DNA from: Trichobilharzia szidati
Taxonomy: Eukaryota; Platyhelminthes; Trematoda; Strigeidida; Schistosomatidae
Reading direction: 5' to 3'
NCBI GenBank assembly: GCA_944472155.2
Contig: OX235277.1
Span: 26,174,804-26,238,803, forward strand
Length of the DNA stretch: 64,000 nt
How positions within the stretch are numbered: position 1 is the stretch's first letter; each line of letters opens with the position of its first letter. A program made the position numbers and the translations under genes. The notes under the pieces are model-generated. The model made no database searches, had not been told where the DNA came from, and was given only the letters and a program-made list of their open reading frames with translations. This document shows positions 42,425-53,224 of this stretch, in pieces.

Positions 42425-42680
42425 GCGTTTTTATACCTTTGTTCCTCTTTGGCACAAAACGATTTGGTAAGGACATTCAGCTACAAAGTCACAGATATAT
42501 GTTCAGAGAGTGTGAATGAGAATGAAATTAAGACTATTCGAAACCCCTTATTTAAGAATAGCTATCCAGAAAGATTTATCAGGGAACACATGACCATGAC
42601 GGTTGAAAAAAACTGTTCTGTATCTGTAAACGAGAAGCTTCTCTAATATATATGATAGCAGTTTAGCAGTGACATATTTT
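42425..42680 (+). pseudogene. PLE-C linker fragment
   Basis: Open for 66 codons: LVRTFSYKVTDICSESVNEN, EIKTIRNPLFKNSYPERFIR, then SVSVNEKLL, the PLE-C linker (compare 37240-37400). It ends at a stop near 42646. Confidence 0.7.
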
Positions 42681-42686
42681 GCTTTT

Positions 42687-42860
42687 TTGATTATAACTTC
42701 ATTCCACACCTTACTATTGGTAGAAGTATGGAGTTTTCAGCATGTGATATCGGTAGCCCGATTTTGCAGGCCAACCATTGATATTAGGTGTGCACTGACA
42801 GGGGATCGAACCATGTGCATGGTCGGGGAGAGTCCTGACTGATATGCCACCGAGCAATAA
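42687..42860 (-). mobile_element. SINE-B, tRNA-derived, damaged copy
   Basis: Minus strand: tRNA-like head with shortened anticodon/T-arm region (catggttcgatcccctgtca), then the body gatatcacatgctgaaaac and the gtgtggaat end. Same family as 60310-60486 and 62665-62838. Seven bases around the T arm are lost. Confidence 0.75.
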
Positions 42861-42894
42861 CCAACAAGTTAAGAAAATTTAAAGAACTTTTAAA

Positions 42895-43460
42895 TGTCAG
42901 TCAGTTCCTTCACTTATCTAAGAAGTATTTTTTCAAACACAGGTGGACACTATGGAAGAAGATGTGTAAGCTAGTCAGAATTGGAAAGTCAAGATATGCC
43001 TCCACTAATGTGGAATCAGTTCGGAGATCTTCTGCACTCAGCCAGCATAAAGAACAAGTTTCGGATTTGTAACAAAAGTGTGAGGTCACTCAATCAGTCC
43101 TTCCATATTGGTCAAAAAGTTACACTGTGTCACGAAAACATTTCCAACCGCTTGTTGAAGACTTTTATCAACAGCCGCCTTCACTGGCTCCATACCAAAG
43201 ATCAAATGGCCAGTTGACCAGAAAGAATAAGCAACAAGAAACTCTAGCTGGGAACAAAACAACCAACAGTCGATCGCTCAACAAACATATAGGCGAAAAT
43301 GGAGACGGGCATACGCTGGGGAAATCGTCGAGTGACATCGTGCGTAATGCAGGCTATCGCTTGAGTGTAATCCGAATAGGAAGCGACGAGTGGGTCTCCA
43401 TTGCGATGGTGACAGTGAGGAGACCATGAGAGGTGGAGATGAGAGATTATGTGCAATCGT
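42895..43460 (+). pseudogene. RTE C-terminal copy, cut at 3' end
   Basis: Starts at cttcacttatctaagaag and follows the family through gcctccactaatgtggaatc, aagatcaaatggccag and gagaggtggagatgagagat; stops at 43460 before the usual end phrase, where PLE-D begins. Confidence 0.7.
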
Positions 43461-43461
43461 G

Positions 43462-43990
43462 GCCACATACACATTAAAATTGGTAAATACAGTGGGATGT
43501 GACATCATTTTTCGCATAGCTTCAGAAGCAAACAGAACTCCCAAAACCCATTAATGGTGAGGACAGACGACAACCTAGCTCCTCTATCGCGAAACATATT
43601 CCAGAGACAGGACATATAATTGATGCTTACACCTCTTTTAAACCTATCTATAGAACGTGTTTGGTGCGTATCCTAAATTTTGTGGAAGCCCTAGCTAGCA
43701 ATTAGGAAGTTTAAACCATCTTTATGCGTTCGAAGGAACAATTCGTCATCACACTAAACCTTCCTTGGTAAACTTTGTTTTGATACCAGTCAGGGTAGAT
43801 GTACTAGTACCTCTCTTATTTGGTTTAGTGATCTGCATTGTTATTTTGACCTTCAACATGTCATTTTAACTTGACCTAAGTAGTCTATTTTCTCACCTCT
43901 TACCTCTTTATCAGTTTCATATACATTCCTACCACAAGTCCATGTGTGATCAGATTATTCGAAATGTGTTGCACAAATACAAATTACATC
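43462..43990 (+). pseudogene. PLE-D GIY-YIG C-terminal remnant and 3' region
   Basis: PKPINGEDRRQPSSSIAKHI, ETGHIIDAYTSFKPIYRTCL and ILNFVEALA read in shifted frames from about 43535, matching 24040-24190. The YIG motif is missing. The 3' region (acctaagtagtctattttct) runs to about 43990. Confidence 0.75.
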
Positions 43991-43991
43991 T

Positions 43992-44732
43992 TCTTATTGC
44001 TTCTTCTGAATTGTATTTTGAAACAATTTGTAATGCGTTCCAGTCCTATCTTTCAATAAAACGGCCGGTGTATCCAAATGATGAGCATCAAATGAGATGA
44101 ATCGCCTACCCTGAATTCTACTACTAACCATTGTTTGTCAAAAAAAGCATCAAGTTAAACTCAAAAGCCATCACCAAGAGGTCAGTTAAAAGCGTCAACA
44201 TGGGCAGAAGAATCTACCAATGAGAAGTTCACAAGTATAAATCAATGAACTGTTGTTTTCTTATTTGTTAGTCAAGCTGTCAATGAAGCAATTGGTCGGT
44301 CAGGCAGTGAGGCGGTCAGTCAGTCAGATAGCCTTCCAGACGTAGATTTAATTGGGCTGAGATTAAGAAACTGAAAGTACTATATATATTATTCTTTTGT
44401 AATTCTATTTTTTTTATATCCAACTTAAGAAAAGTTTTAGTTTATGAAAGGAGCGTATATCTGAAGAAAAAGTCAATAAGAAAATACAGTGAGAATCTAT
44501 GAAGAAAAAAAAATAGCACGATATCTGTCAGATTAATTTTGTTTGTTATTTTGTGATGAAGATGACGTCCAACGTGATACTTTTCGCTTGACTTAAACGA
44601 TGAAATGCATAGTCATCTGGTATGAAGAAGAAAACAAAATTTTCAAAGGAAAACTTGGTGAAAAGTGGCATTTATTTCTCTAAAAAAGGGTATTTTCAAG
44701 ACGTATATGTGATAAAACTGAATTACACATGA
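43992..44732. other. No gene recognised
   Basis: AT-rich; a ggcagtgaggcggtcagtca stretch has short direct repeats. No coding motif. Confidence 0.5.
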
Positions 44733-44754
44733 TAAATGTCTCTGTTAGACTGCA

Positions 44755-45296
44755 AAACCTGGTCACAGTTTCGCACATGAGTGGTTATAGACAATATTAA
44801 ACCAATGTTGATACACAAACTCATTTAAATGGCTATACACCATATGATTTCGGAAACTGCTAACCATTCTGATACGTTTTTTGAGGTGAACCCAGAATCC
44901 TTCAATGGGATTTGTATGTGTTCCAGTTATTACAGGATCCACCAGTTCAGAAGAATGGTTGACTTTGTGGTGAATATAGCCTAGTGACGATAATTAAGAA
45001 TAACCTTTCCACTCATCTGTGTGAATATTTGTGCCTAAGAGAACTAATCGTTTTATACTTGGTATTAAGACATCAGCAATTTCTGTTCGGGATGCGTTCT
45101 GCAAATCCTTTAAGAGGATTTGTGTCTTAAAGTCCTAGCACCTAAACATGATTTGCTCTACACCTGCCATGATTCATTTTTCGCTTAATAAGTACGCTTT
45201 CGTCAATATGCATGACGACGCCAACTCCCCTGAATACAGAGGTGATCACATTTACCTTTTGTGACGCAATATCACAGCAGTACTGATACCACTGTA
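44755..45296 (-). pseudogene. Merlin/ISXO2-like transposase, C-terminal part
   Basis: Minus strand: VVMHIDESVLIKRKMNHGR (about 45225-45165) holds the first catalytic Asp; then KDLQNASRTEIADVLIPSI, LGTNIHTDEWKGYS (second Asp), VNHSSELVDPVITGTHTNPI and IEGFWVHLKKRIR (Glu of the DDE triad), ending NHSCAKL near 44756. Frames are interrupted at least twice. This DDE transposase family cuts and pastes Merlin DNA transposons. The N-terminal part continues at 46714 beyond a PLE-B insertion. Confidence 0.85.
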
Positions 45297-46700
45297 ATTC
45301 CATATTAGTATGTCCATTAGATATATCCCACAGTGAAACAGTATTATTTACTGGATGACGTTTCGAACACGATTTATTCTTTTGTTCACAGTCATATCAA
45401 TTATAATCACACGACTTTGAAACTTGAGTTTTATAGTTTTCTTTGTTCTCTCCTATTTGTCATCGAAGGGGTAGTAGAATTTTCCAGATATCTGGGACAG
45501 GTGTTGAATCATTCCTATTACACACGTGTTTGCAGTTGATTCGAAGAACACAGCTTCTGTTATCAATCTCTCCCTATACCATGTGACATTAGATTTTAAA
45601 ACTGTCATCCTATCCCACCCTATTGTATGGTTGTGTGTAATTGCATGTAGTGTAATGATATAGCTGATATATGATATAGATATAGATTTCATATCTTATT
45701 CGGGTCAATTAATCTAGATTTTGCTAGGTTTCTATTCCCTGATGGTCTGACCGCTCCTGTTCTACTACTTTGACCTATGTATTTGACCTGAAAGTCATCC
45801 CAGCAGGGTATTAGATAAACTAAATTGTTTTGTTTAAGTGGCTCCACAGGATCCTTTAACCGACAAAGCTTGTTTATAATTGAGTTTGTGACTTTGAATG
45901 CCCGCCACTTTTATTCCTGCCTGCATTGTTAAGAATTCTCCGTCTCCGAGGTTACCGAGGTTCCTCCTTTGTATGGAAGTACTACTGGTGATTTAAAATC
46001 CTTATTGTTGGTATCGTCATTATCCTGTGAATGTTTGACATGCATGTCGTCATTAATATTTTTATTATTACCACTGTCACTACTATTATTATTTGTTTTA
46101 CTTTTACATTTTCCAACATACTTTCTGATTAATTTATCAGGGTAATTATTAAGTTTCAAAGCTTCTCTTATATGCCTGACTTCCTGTCTTAGATTTTCCT
46201 TGGTACTATGTGGTTTATGTGGCCGAGCATAAAAACCTAGCAAAATGTAGATTAGTTGACCCGAATAAGATAAGAAATCTAGAGAATAGTTCAGCTATAT
46301 CATTACACTAAATGCAGTTACACACAACACAACCATACAATAGGATGGGATAGGATGACAGTTTTAAAATCTAATGTCACAGGGTGGAGGGATAGATTGA
46401 TAACGGAAGCTTTGTTTATCAAATCAACTGCAAATACATGTAATAGGAATGATTCAAAACCTGTCCCAGATATCTGGAAACTTCTACTACCCCTACGACA
46501 AATAGGAGAGAACAAAGAAAACTATAAAAATCAAGTTTCGAAGTTGTGTGATTATAATTGATATGATAATGAACAGTAATAAATTTTGTTCGAAATGTCA
46601 TTCAGTAAACGACACTGTTTCACTCTCTGTGTGATACATCTAATAAACAAACTAATATGGAATTACTTACTACCGCAGTGTCCAAGTCTTACACACACAT
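45297..46700. mobile_element. Palindromic PLE-B inserted in Merlin, with TSD
   Basis: The TSD is TGATACCACTGTA (45284-45296) and TGATAGCACTGTA (46701-46713), with one mismatch. The left part (45297-46220) is minus strand: 3' region, GIY-YIG remnant, then LKLNNYPDKLIRKYVGKCKS and an Asn/Asp-rich linker. At about 46222 the sequence flips and a plus-strand endonuclease tail and 3' region (HKNLAKCRLVDPNKIRNLE-like, then terminal block) run to 46700. Confidence 0.85.
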
Positions 46701-46713
46701 TGATAGCACTGTA

Positions 46714-47103
46714 CTTTAGAAATTTCACTATTCTCTATTTCTGCAGCTGTAGCAGATACTGGTCGCTTTACTAGCCAGTTGTGGCATATACGCAATATTT
46801 TACTAAGGGACAGTTTCGATTTGGAGAAGAAAGTATCTAAAAAATCACCATAATTTACGACTTACGAACTCGTACAGACTTCCTCATATAACAGTGGTTG
46901 CACCTGAATGTGTAGCCGTCAATAGCCTGGCAGTACTTTCGTAGCGTTATTATCTCTACATATATGCAGGTTTTAGACCTCCCTATCAATCTACTTTCCT
47001 TGACAGAAGTCAAAAACCAAATCTGTGTGAAACTTGCTACAAAGATCAATGAACAGCATCCATCATGAATGATGAACCATCTGATTGGTTGTCTCAAGGT
47101 CAT
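46714..47103 (-). pseudogene. Merlin/ISXO2-like transposase, N-terminal part
   Basis: Minus strand from 47103: SFTQIWFLTSVKESRLIGRS, then a C-x-x-C finger in IDGYTFRCNHCYMRKSVRVR, and after a stop FFSKSKLSLSKILRICHNW and KRPVSATAAEIEN, the helix region before the DDE domain. This is the upstream half of the transposase at 44755-45296. Confidence 0.75.
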
Positions 47104-47329
47104 TTGACTTTGGTGTCTGTTGTTTACCCTTGCCTATAATCATCCAAGACAAGATCATTTGTGGATTTCTAGAATTCCCCCTGTGTATTAACCATTTCTT
47201 TTTATGACCATGTATACTGTGAGCTGACGTGACACTGGAGACAGTATATTTCAGTTCAGTGGAGTTGATGAACGGGGAATTGAAAAGAATTTGAGAAAAA
47301 ATGTAACAATGAATACCTGTGGAACCTGA

Positions 47330-47470
47330 GGTGACTGAAGCATTTCGACAGTCTAATGAGTAAAGCTTTCGGTGCTAAGTTCGAGTCCATTCTGGGAACA
47401 CCAACACTCACAAAGGATGTAGGCATATTCAGATGATGATACGCACTTCCTGAATTCCACTGTTCGACCT
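47330..47470 (+). mobile_element. Decayed Smalpha-like SINE
   Basis: B-box-like taagttcgagtccattctgg, then gcatattcag ATGATGA and tcctgaattccactg. TTCAG and CTGAA still pair as helix I, but helix II and the GAAA segment are largely deleted. Confidence 0.5.
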
Positions 47471-47639
47471 GACTAATCGAATAACAACCTTTTGGCTCTC
47501 AATTTCCCAAACATCCTCTGAAGCAGTAAGGCTACTAATTCGTAGCTAATGTTATGAGTCTAATCCTTCGTTTGGTGCAGAGTGAATTCGATCAACCAAG
47601 TTAGTCCTGCCAGTCAGTTAAACGCATGACTGTAGTCGC

Positions 47640-47840
47640 TAACTAGTTTCCAGATTCGTGGTAACGTCTCCGACTAGGTGATCCTGCTTCGAATATCAAA
47701 AGAGACTTTGGATTCTTTATGACTGCAGATTTGCCTTGATGATGAGTGCCAGCAATCACAAAACCTAGTTCCAAGACTTCATGTTGACTGTCTCCAATTA
47801 TCTAACCACTGTTAGTAGTTTGTGTATTCACAAACCCAAT
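47640..47840 (+). mobile_element. SINE-C, tRNA-derived
   Basis: A-box-like gattcgtggtaacgtctcc, B-box-like gatcctgcttcgaatatc, then the body ttgccttgatgatgagtgcc, acaaaacctagttccaagac, ending gtctccaattatctaacc. Two more copies lie at 57500-57640 and 57690-57860. Confidence 0.6.
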
Positions 47841-47844
47841 AGAT

Positions 47845-48195
47845 GACGAGACTGTCTCTAAATAAGTCACTCTAATATGTAAAAAGTATCTTGCTTTAGT
47901 CTCTCAGTAGGTTGGTTAGTTTAAAAAATTACTTACCATACTTGATGTCATTATTGAAAAAATTATTTGTGCTGCGGAAGGATGCAGTCAGCAGTCTGGA
48001 TTAGGTGTATTTCCTCGGAAATAAGAAGTTACTGTTTCTCCGCCGTGGTAACTGATTCACTGTCGTCCGATTGACACGCGAGAATCTAGATTGAATAGAT
48101 TGAATGAAATATTAGGTGTAGAATTCTTTTCTGATGTTCAACACAGAATACCTCTCAATCGAGGTGAGTTGAAAGTTAAAAGACAATTATATTTA
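47845..48195. other. Unrecognised; minus-strand splice-donor-like site
   Basis: On the minus strand atcaagtatggtaagtaatt (about 47931-47950) is a strong GTAAGT donor. No matching coding exon could be established, so this may be chance. Confidence 0.3.
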
Positions 48196-48197
48196 CA

Positions 48198-48630
48198 GGA
48201 TTTCATCATGAGCTGACATTGGTTAGAGAGCCATTGGAAAACCGAGTGGGAGTACTGGACGACTGTTTCGTCAGCCTAGTTTGGGACTCTTCATCAGCAC
48301 GCACCACCGGGGTTCGAACCCAGGACCTTCTGGTTACCAGGTCAGCGAGCTCGTAGACCATTAAGTCACTGGGACCCAATCCAATGGCAGAAATTAGAAT
48401 TCATGGGCCATTGGATTGGGGCCCAGTGGCTTAGTGGTCTACGAGTTCGCTAGTCTTAAAACCAGAAGGTTCTGGGTTCAAACCCCAGTGGTGAGTGCTG
48501 ATGAAGAGTCCCAAAGTAGGACGAAACAGCTGTCCAGTACTGCCACTCGGTTTTCCAGCGGCTCTCTAACCAATGTCAGTTCATGATGAAATCCTGTAAC
48601 CAATCAAATCCCTACAAACCAACACTGGAA
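48198..48630 (+). mobile_element. Family-A retroposon, head-to-head pair
   Basis: Minus unit 48198-48405 and plus unit 48398-48630 share a central leader (ccaatggcagaaattagaat). Each has A box (cccagtggcttagtggtct on plus), B box, hammerhead and 3' end, so the whole is an inverted repeat with arms of about 200 bases. The two units share the variant ribozyme start GTGCTGATGAAGAG, so one is probably a copy of the other. Confidence 0.85.
48495..48540 (+). ncRNA. Hammerhead-like ribozyme, family A
   Basis: Helix I GTGCTG (48495-48500) pairs with CAGTAC (48535-48540) with one wobble. Core ATGAAGA (C3 to A), helix II GTCC/GGAC, GAA (48523-48525), palindromic helix III ACAGCTGT (48526-48533), C17 at 48534. 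Confidence 0.6.
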
Positions 48631-48834
48631 TAACAATTATATTTCTCACTGCCTTAATGGAACTACTAGAAATTCCTTTAATTAGACCACATCTTGAAAA
48701 GTCAACTTCTGTACCAAAAGAAGCTATCTTTATTAACCTAACATTCAACGACGATCAAATTATGCAGCTGACAGCTAGCTCAGAGACTTCGGTAAATTAT
48801 CAAACACATTCTACGCTGCATCTCCTTCCGTGAT

Positions 48835-49760
48835 TATAATCATAGTTGAATGTCAAGTGCCAAAGCAAATTAATGTCATATATAGAATAATTCATAGGAT
48901 GGGTAGAACTTGAAACGGGTGTGCAATTATAAGTTTAGTAAACAAATCGAATAAAATAAAAACGTTACGCAATATTGTGTGAAATTTAATAGCATAGAAT
49001 TTAATGTTGCATAAGGGAATTGATTTAGAATGACAAGTGGAACAAGTGAAATAATACCGTGGACAGTTCAAAGTGAGAATATTAATAGTAACAATTGAAG
49101 TAATAAAGGAAGAGAACCTTTTCTGTAGACAGAGATCTGGCTTCTCTGTTTCGATAGCCAAAGTTTCAGTAATACAGTTGAGTCGGATACGTAGGGATTT
49201 CAGTAAATTACTTTTTGCCTTGTAGATGACTTTAGAGGCGGAGGCTATAGAGATAGGGTGATCATTGTCGACCAGATGTTCAATGATCACGCTTCTTATT
49301 GCTCCATTTCCACCTCTTCGTAACCATGCAGGGTAGTGTTCTTGCACCCTCTTGGACGAAATTCGAGTCGAATGACCGATATACTTAGCTCCACACGAGC
49401 AGGTGAATTGATAAACACACATAGAGTTGGTCAACAGCTGGATCTTGTCCTTCAAGTTATTGAACAGTAATGGTCGACTGGTGTAGGCTATTCTCAGAGA
49501 TACAGCAGGAAATGTACTTTTCAGGGACTGTGATATCCTTCTTTTCATGATATCGGAAGCTAAGTCACCTTTGAATTCTAAGCACATGTACAGTATTTTC
49601 TTGGGTACGGATGATAAGTCACATTTCATAAGATGCAACGTTAAATTCTATGTTATCAAATTCCACACAATATTACGTAACGTTTTTGTTTTATTCGATT
49701 TGCCTACTAATCCTATAATTGCACATCCCTTCCATCACATCTCGATTATTTCCGATCCCT
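48835..49760 (-). mobile_element. PLE-C element with inverted 3' UTR copy
   Basis: The minus-strand element has 3' UTR 48835-49020 and coding 49020-49620. Upstream, at 49630-49740, a plus-strand copy of the 3' UTR (aaattctatgttatcaaatt and its mirror at 48980) is fused to the coding start. Same fold-back layout as other PLEs here. Confidence 0.8.
48892..49638 (-). pseudogene. PLE-C GIY-YIG endonuclease, nearly intact domain
   Basis: The best-preserved nuclease in the window, in one frame of 248 codons: LEFKGDLASDIMKRRISQSL, MCVYQFTCSCGAKYIGHSTR, KRVQEHYPAWLRRG, AIRSVIIEHLVDNDHPISIA, KVIYKAKSNLLKSLRIRLN and EKPDLCLQKRFSS. GIY-YIG Tyr residues, Arg, His and the Cys pair are present. The tail past about residue 180 reads into 3' UTR, and the RT is absent, so it is a fragment, not a gene. 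Confidence 0.85.
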
Positions 49761-49784
49761 ATACCTAAGATTAAAGGACGGAAT

Positions 49785-50160
49785 TCTGTAGACTCTACTT
49801 CAAACTGTATCTACAAGTTCACCTGCAGTTGCAGAGAAACCTATATACGTAGAACCAATAGAATGTTCTAAATGTCGTTGGAGAGGACATGTTCCAAAAT
49901 AGTTATTCAGACACACAGAAAACCCTAATGTACCTAACCTGAATAGAAATGCAGAATTATCCATTGCAAAGCACTTATTAATGTCTCGTCACAAAATCGA
50001 TATTAATGACTGTTTCATAATTATTACACCACTCAACTCTAATTCAAGGTTGGTTATTGAAGGTGATGGAAGCATTTTGGGGATTAATGACATACATCCT
50101 AAAGTATATGTACAAAAAACAATAGACTTCAACCTTCGCCTACCATGAACTGGTTACTTG
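49785..50160 (+). pseudogene. PLE GIY-YIG fragment
   Basis: CIYKFTCSCRETYIRRTNR (49807-49865, with Gly of YIG changed to Arg), then decayed SIAKHLLMSRHKIDIND and YVQKTIDFNLRLP. Many stops. Confidence 0.65.
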
Positions 50161-50204
50161 ACCTATTTAAATATGAATGATCATGAGTATGTACTTTTGT
50201 TTTA

Positions 50205-51430
50205 CATAACTGAGTAGACTACATTTCCTTGACGCCCAAATGAGCAGAAGAGAGAATGGTTCACTCAAGAGAGATGTCTATAGAAAACCTACATCTGTAG
50301 GACACATTTCCTCAGTTTTGTACCAATCCGATACAAAATCAATTTGGTCAGATGCCTCACGAATAGAGCAAGACGTATCTGTACAGATGACTCTCTAGAA
50401 AATGAGCTAGGATACATCCAAAATACACTGGTTCAAATGGGTTATCCAAGTAGATTTGTAAGGAGATACATGAATACCAGGTACAATAAAGAAAAACTGA
50501 CAACAGTTAAAAAGAAATAAGTGTTCATGAAACTGCAATTTAATGGGAACTTGGCTAGCGAAGTCTTACATCTGAGATTATCGACAGCGATAAAACGGAC
50601 TTATACTGCCATCACTCTTTTTTGTCATTTTCCAGCTGCTGACCAATTTTGATTGCCCAAGAGAAAGGCAAGCTACCTAGCTGTGCCACTTCGATGTGTA
50701 TCTATAAATTTAGTTGGTCCTATGGAGAGAGCTATATTGGGCGAACGACTAGACAGCTTAACGAACGCATTAATGAGCATCTTCCTTCTTGGTTCGGAAA
50801 AGGTCAAATAAAATCCATATGAAGTTCTATTTTGGCTCATTTGATTGATAGCGGTCACCAAGTTATCTATCGCATTCCGTCGAACCTTTCGAACGGAATC
50901 AGAACCCGTCTTTTACACCTAGTCGAAGCTATGGGAATTCCAGAGAACAATCGTAGTCTTTGCAGACAACAAAGGAAGTTTGTTCTACCTTTGTCTCTCC
51001 CTTGACTGGCCTAGGTGAATTCTATTCAAAACCCTCCCACCCTTTCTTATTTTCCATCTCCTTCATATTTTCATGATATTTATTTAAACTCTGATTATCT
51101 GTCCATTTCAACTACCTTTAGTATTACATAACTTTTAAGATTTGACCTAAATTATTTATTCATTGAATTGTCTACATATACACATATTACTACCTTTGTT
51201 ATTCTAATCGCCACATGCATAAACCGTATTATCAATATTTTGTTACCATTATAATCATCGTTATTAATTTAGTCCAAAACATTATTATTATTATTTGATC
51301 CATAAAATCACCGTCATTGGTTAAAAACTTTATATATATAAATCTATGTAAATTAAAGTAAAGCCTGAAGAAGATCTAATTGAAAACAACAATACTATTC
51401 GCTTACATGTCTTGTTCTAACTGAGTAATT
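50205..51430 (+). pseudogene. PLE-C remnant: thumb, linker, GIY-YIG, 3' end
   Basis: RT thumb MSRRENGSLKRDVYRKPTSV starts near 50255, followed by the linker (LVQMGYPSRFVRRYMN in shifted frames), YKFSWSYGESYIGRTTR at about 50704-50755 and INEHLPSWFGKGQIKS. A Cys of the pair is lost (SYG). C-terminal parts follow to 51005, then a 3' UTR ending in a hammerhead-like site. It reaches furthest upstream of the plus-strand PLE-C copies. Confidence 0.8.
51358..51406 (+). ncRNA. Hammerhead-like ribozyme at PLE-C 3' end
   Basis: Helix I GTAAAGC/GCTTAC pairs with one bulged A; core CTGAAGA (51365-51371) fits CUGANGA exactly; GAA at 51382-51384. Helix II is weak and helix III (AACAACAATACTATT) is no longer palindromic. 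Confidence 0.5.
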
Positions 51431-51701
51431 GTCATGCCTTTCATTTTGTTATTATTGTGAACCATGTCAGTTGTAAAGCGGTTGTAAAGAAACTATGGAT
51501 TGAAACTATGATCTTGCGAAATTTGTCTTCTAATCGCCTTATTCAAATTATTATTTAATTCAATTTTAGATCTTCCCATCGATTGATCCTTTCCAATATG
51601 ATTTGGAAAAATTAGGTGTATATAACATAAAATTCATGAGTTTATCTTCGATTCATGTTAGCTAACAGCTTACACTGACTATTTCTGAACACAAAATAAT
51701 T

Positions 51702-51742
51702 GAGCAAAGAATATCCTTTTCAATAAATTCCTCTTCTGACTC
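51702..51742 (-). ncRNA. Hammerhead-like ribozyme, PLE-C left arm
   Basis: Minus strand: helix I GAGT/GCTC pairs with one wobble; core CAGAAGA (U4 changed); GAA present; helix III AAGGATATTCTT close to palindromic. Complements the right-arm copy, which has different lesions. Confidence 0.5.
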
Positions 51743-52887
51743 TACAATTTTATATAAATATGTTTATATACATAGAATATTCTAGAATAGTAGTCAATAA
51801 CAATATTAGTATGTTTTTTAAATAATATCGATTTGTAAAGTAAGATCACGATGGAATTACAGTTCATTAAAGATGCTTAAATTATAATAATAATAATAAT
51901 AATAATAAAGGTATAATAGCAAATAGAATATCAATTAAAATTAAGGAAATTTCTACAAAATGTTGAGGATCATTCGAACCTAGATGACCAAGGTAATGAT
52001 AATGTCTGAACTGACTTCTTTTGGATGCATAAGTTAGGCTTCTTAATATGGATCTCAACAGCCAGCCTCAGCAATATTTAGAAGTCGAACTCTTAAGTCA
52101 AAATTGAGATCCGTAGGTATGCGGTAAATTACCCTGAAAGCATGATTAACGTCAATCTTGTGTTTGTATCCAGACACTGGATAACACCAGTGAGATACTA
52201 ACACAGCGCCTTAGAAATGCGGTAGAAAGAACATTCCCTGCTGCCGAATTACAATGTATCTTTAAAACCACTCCTCTTTTGCGTTCGGGAGTAAAAGACA
52301 AACTGCCTAATTTCGCGTCTTCCATGTGTATCTGTCAATTCAACTTCTCCTGTGGAGTGAGCCAGTCACATAGGCCGCACAATCAGGCGTGTTTCTCGTC
52401 GGATTTCTGAACATCACCCTTAATGGTTGGTTAAGTAAAGGACAAACAAAATATATCCGTAGCTCTATTCTACTTCATCTTGTGGATACAGAACACAAGA
52501 TTGATGTCATAGAGGCAGCCTTCAAAGTCATTTACCGCATACCAACAAATCTTAACTTCGCCTTAAGAGTTCGTTTACTAAATATTGCTGAGGCTGGCTG
52601 TGAGGATCCAAATTAATAAGCCTAATTTATGTGTCCAAAAGAAGTTAGTTCAGACACTGTCCTTACCTTGGCCATCTGGTTTGAATGATCCTCAGTTTCC
52701 TAATTTTAGTTGATATTCTATTCGCTACTAAATCTTTCTTATTATTGTAATTTATGCATCTTTAATGACCTGTAATTCCATTGTGATCATACTTAACAAA
52801 TCGATATGATTTAAAAAACACTAATATTGATATTGACTACTATTCTAGAATATTCTATGTATATAAACATATATATAAATAATTGTA

Positions 52888-52928
52888 GAGCCGGAAGAGG
52901 AATTTATCTAAAAGAATATTCTTTGCTC
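52888..52928 (+). ncRNA. Hammerhead-like ribozyme, PLE-C right arm
   Basis: Helix I GAGC (52888-52891) and GCTC (52925-52928) pair fully. Core CGGAAGA has U4 changed and GAA has become TAA, but helix III AAGAATATTCTT (52912-52923) is a perfect palindrome. Confidence 0.5.
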
Positions 52929-53224
52929 AATTATTTTGTGTTTTCTAGATGTTTGAATGAATATTTTTGCTATATTTCTGAACAGTTGATTTGATTGGTT
53001 AACATTGGATCGATAAGATATGACTGACTGTTTTACTTATTATGTTCATATGAACAATATCTTACCTCTAATGGCAAGTCCCTTTTCGACTGTTTTCTGA
53101 GAAATAATGTTAGTGGAGCATATGCAAAGCATATGATGGCGATTACCCAAAGCATCCTGTAAGTGAAATAATACACAACACATACATCGATTTGAATATT
53201 AACAAAGTCAACAAGATAAGGATA

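Larger units (their letters stand above)
51690..52940 (+). mobile_element. Palindromic PLE-C element
   Basis: Left arm 51690-52185 (minus) and right arm about 52480-52935 (plus) are inverted copies covering the endonuclease C-terminus and the 3' UTR. The plus-strand coding starts at 52188: RNAVERTFPAAELQCIFKTT, CQFNFSCGVSQSHRPHNQA-like nuclease (YIG lost), then FKVIYRIPTNLNFALRVRLL. An (AAT)n run sits in the left arm at 51884-51908. Both ends carry a hammerhead-like site. Confidence 0.85.
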
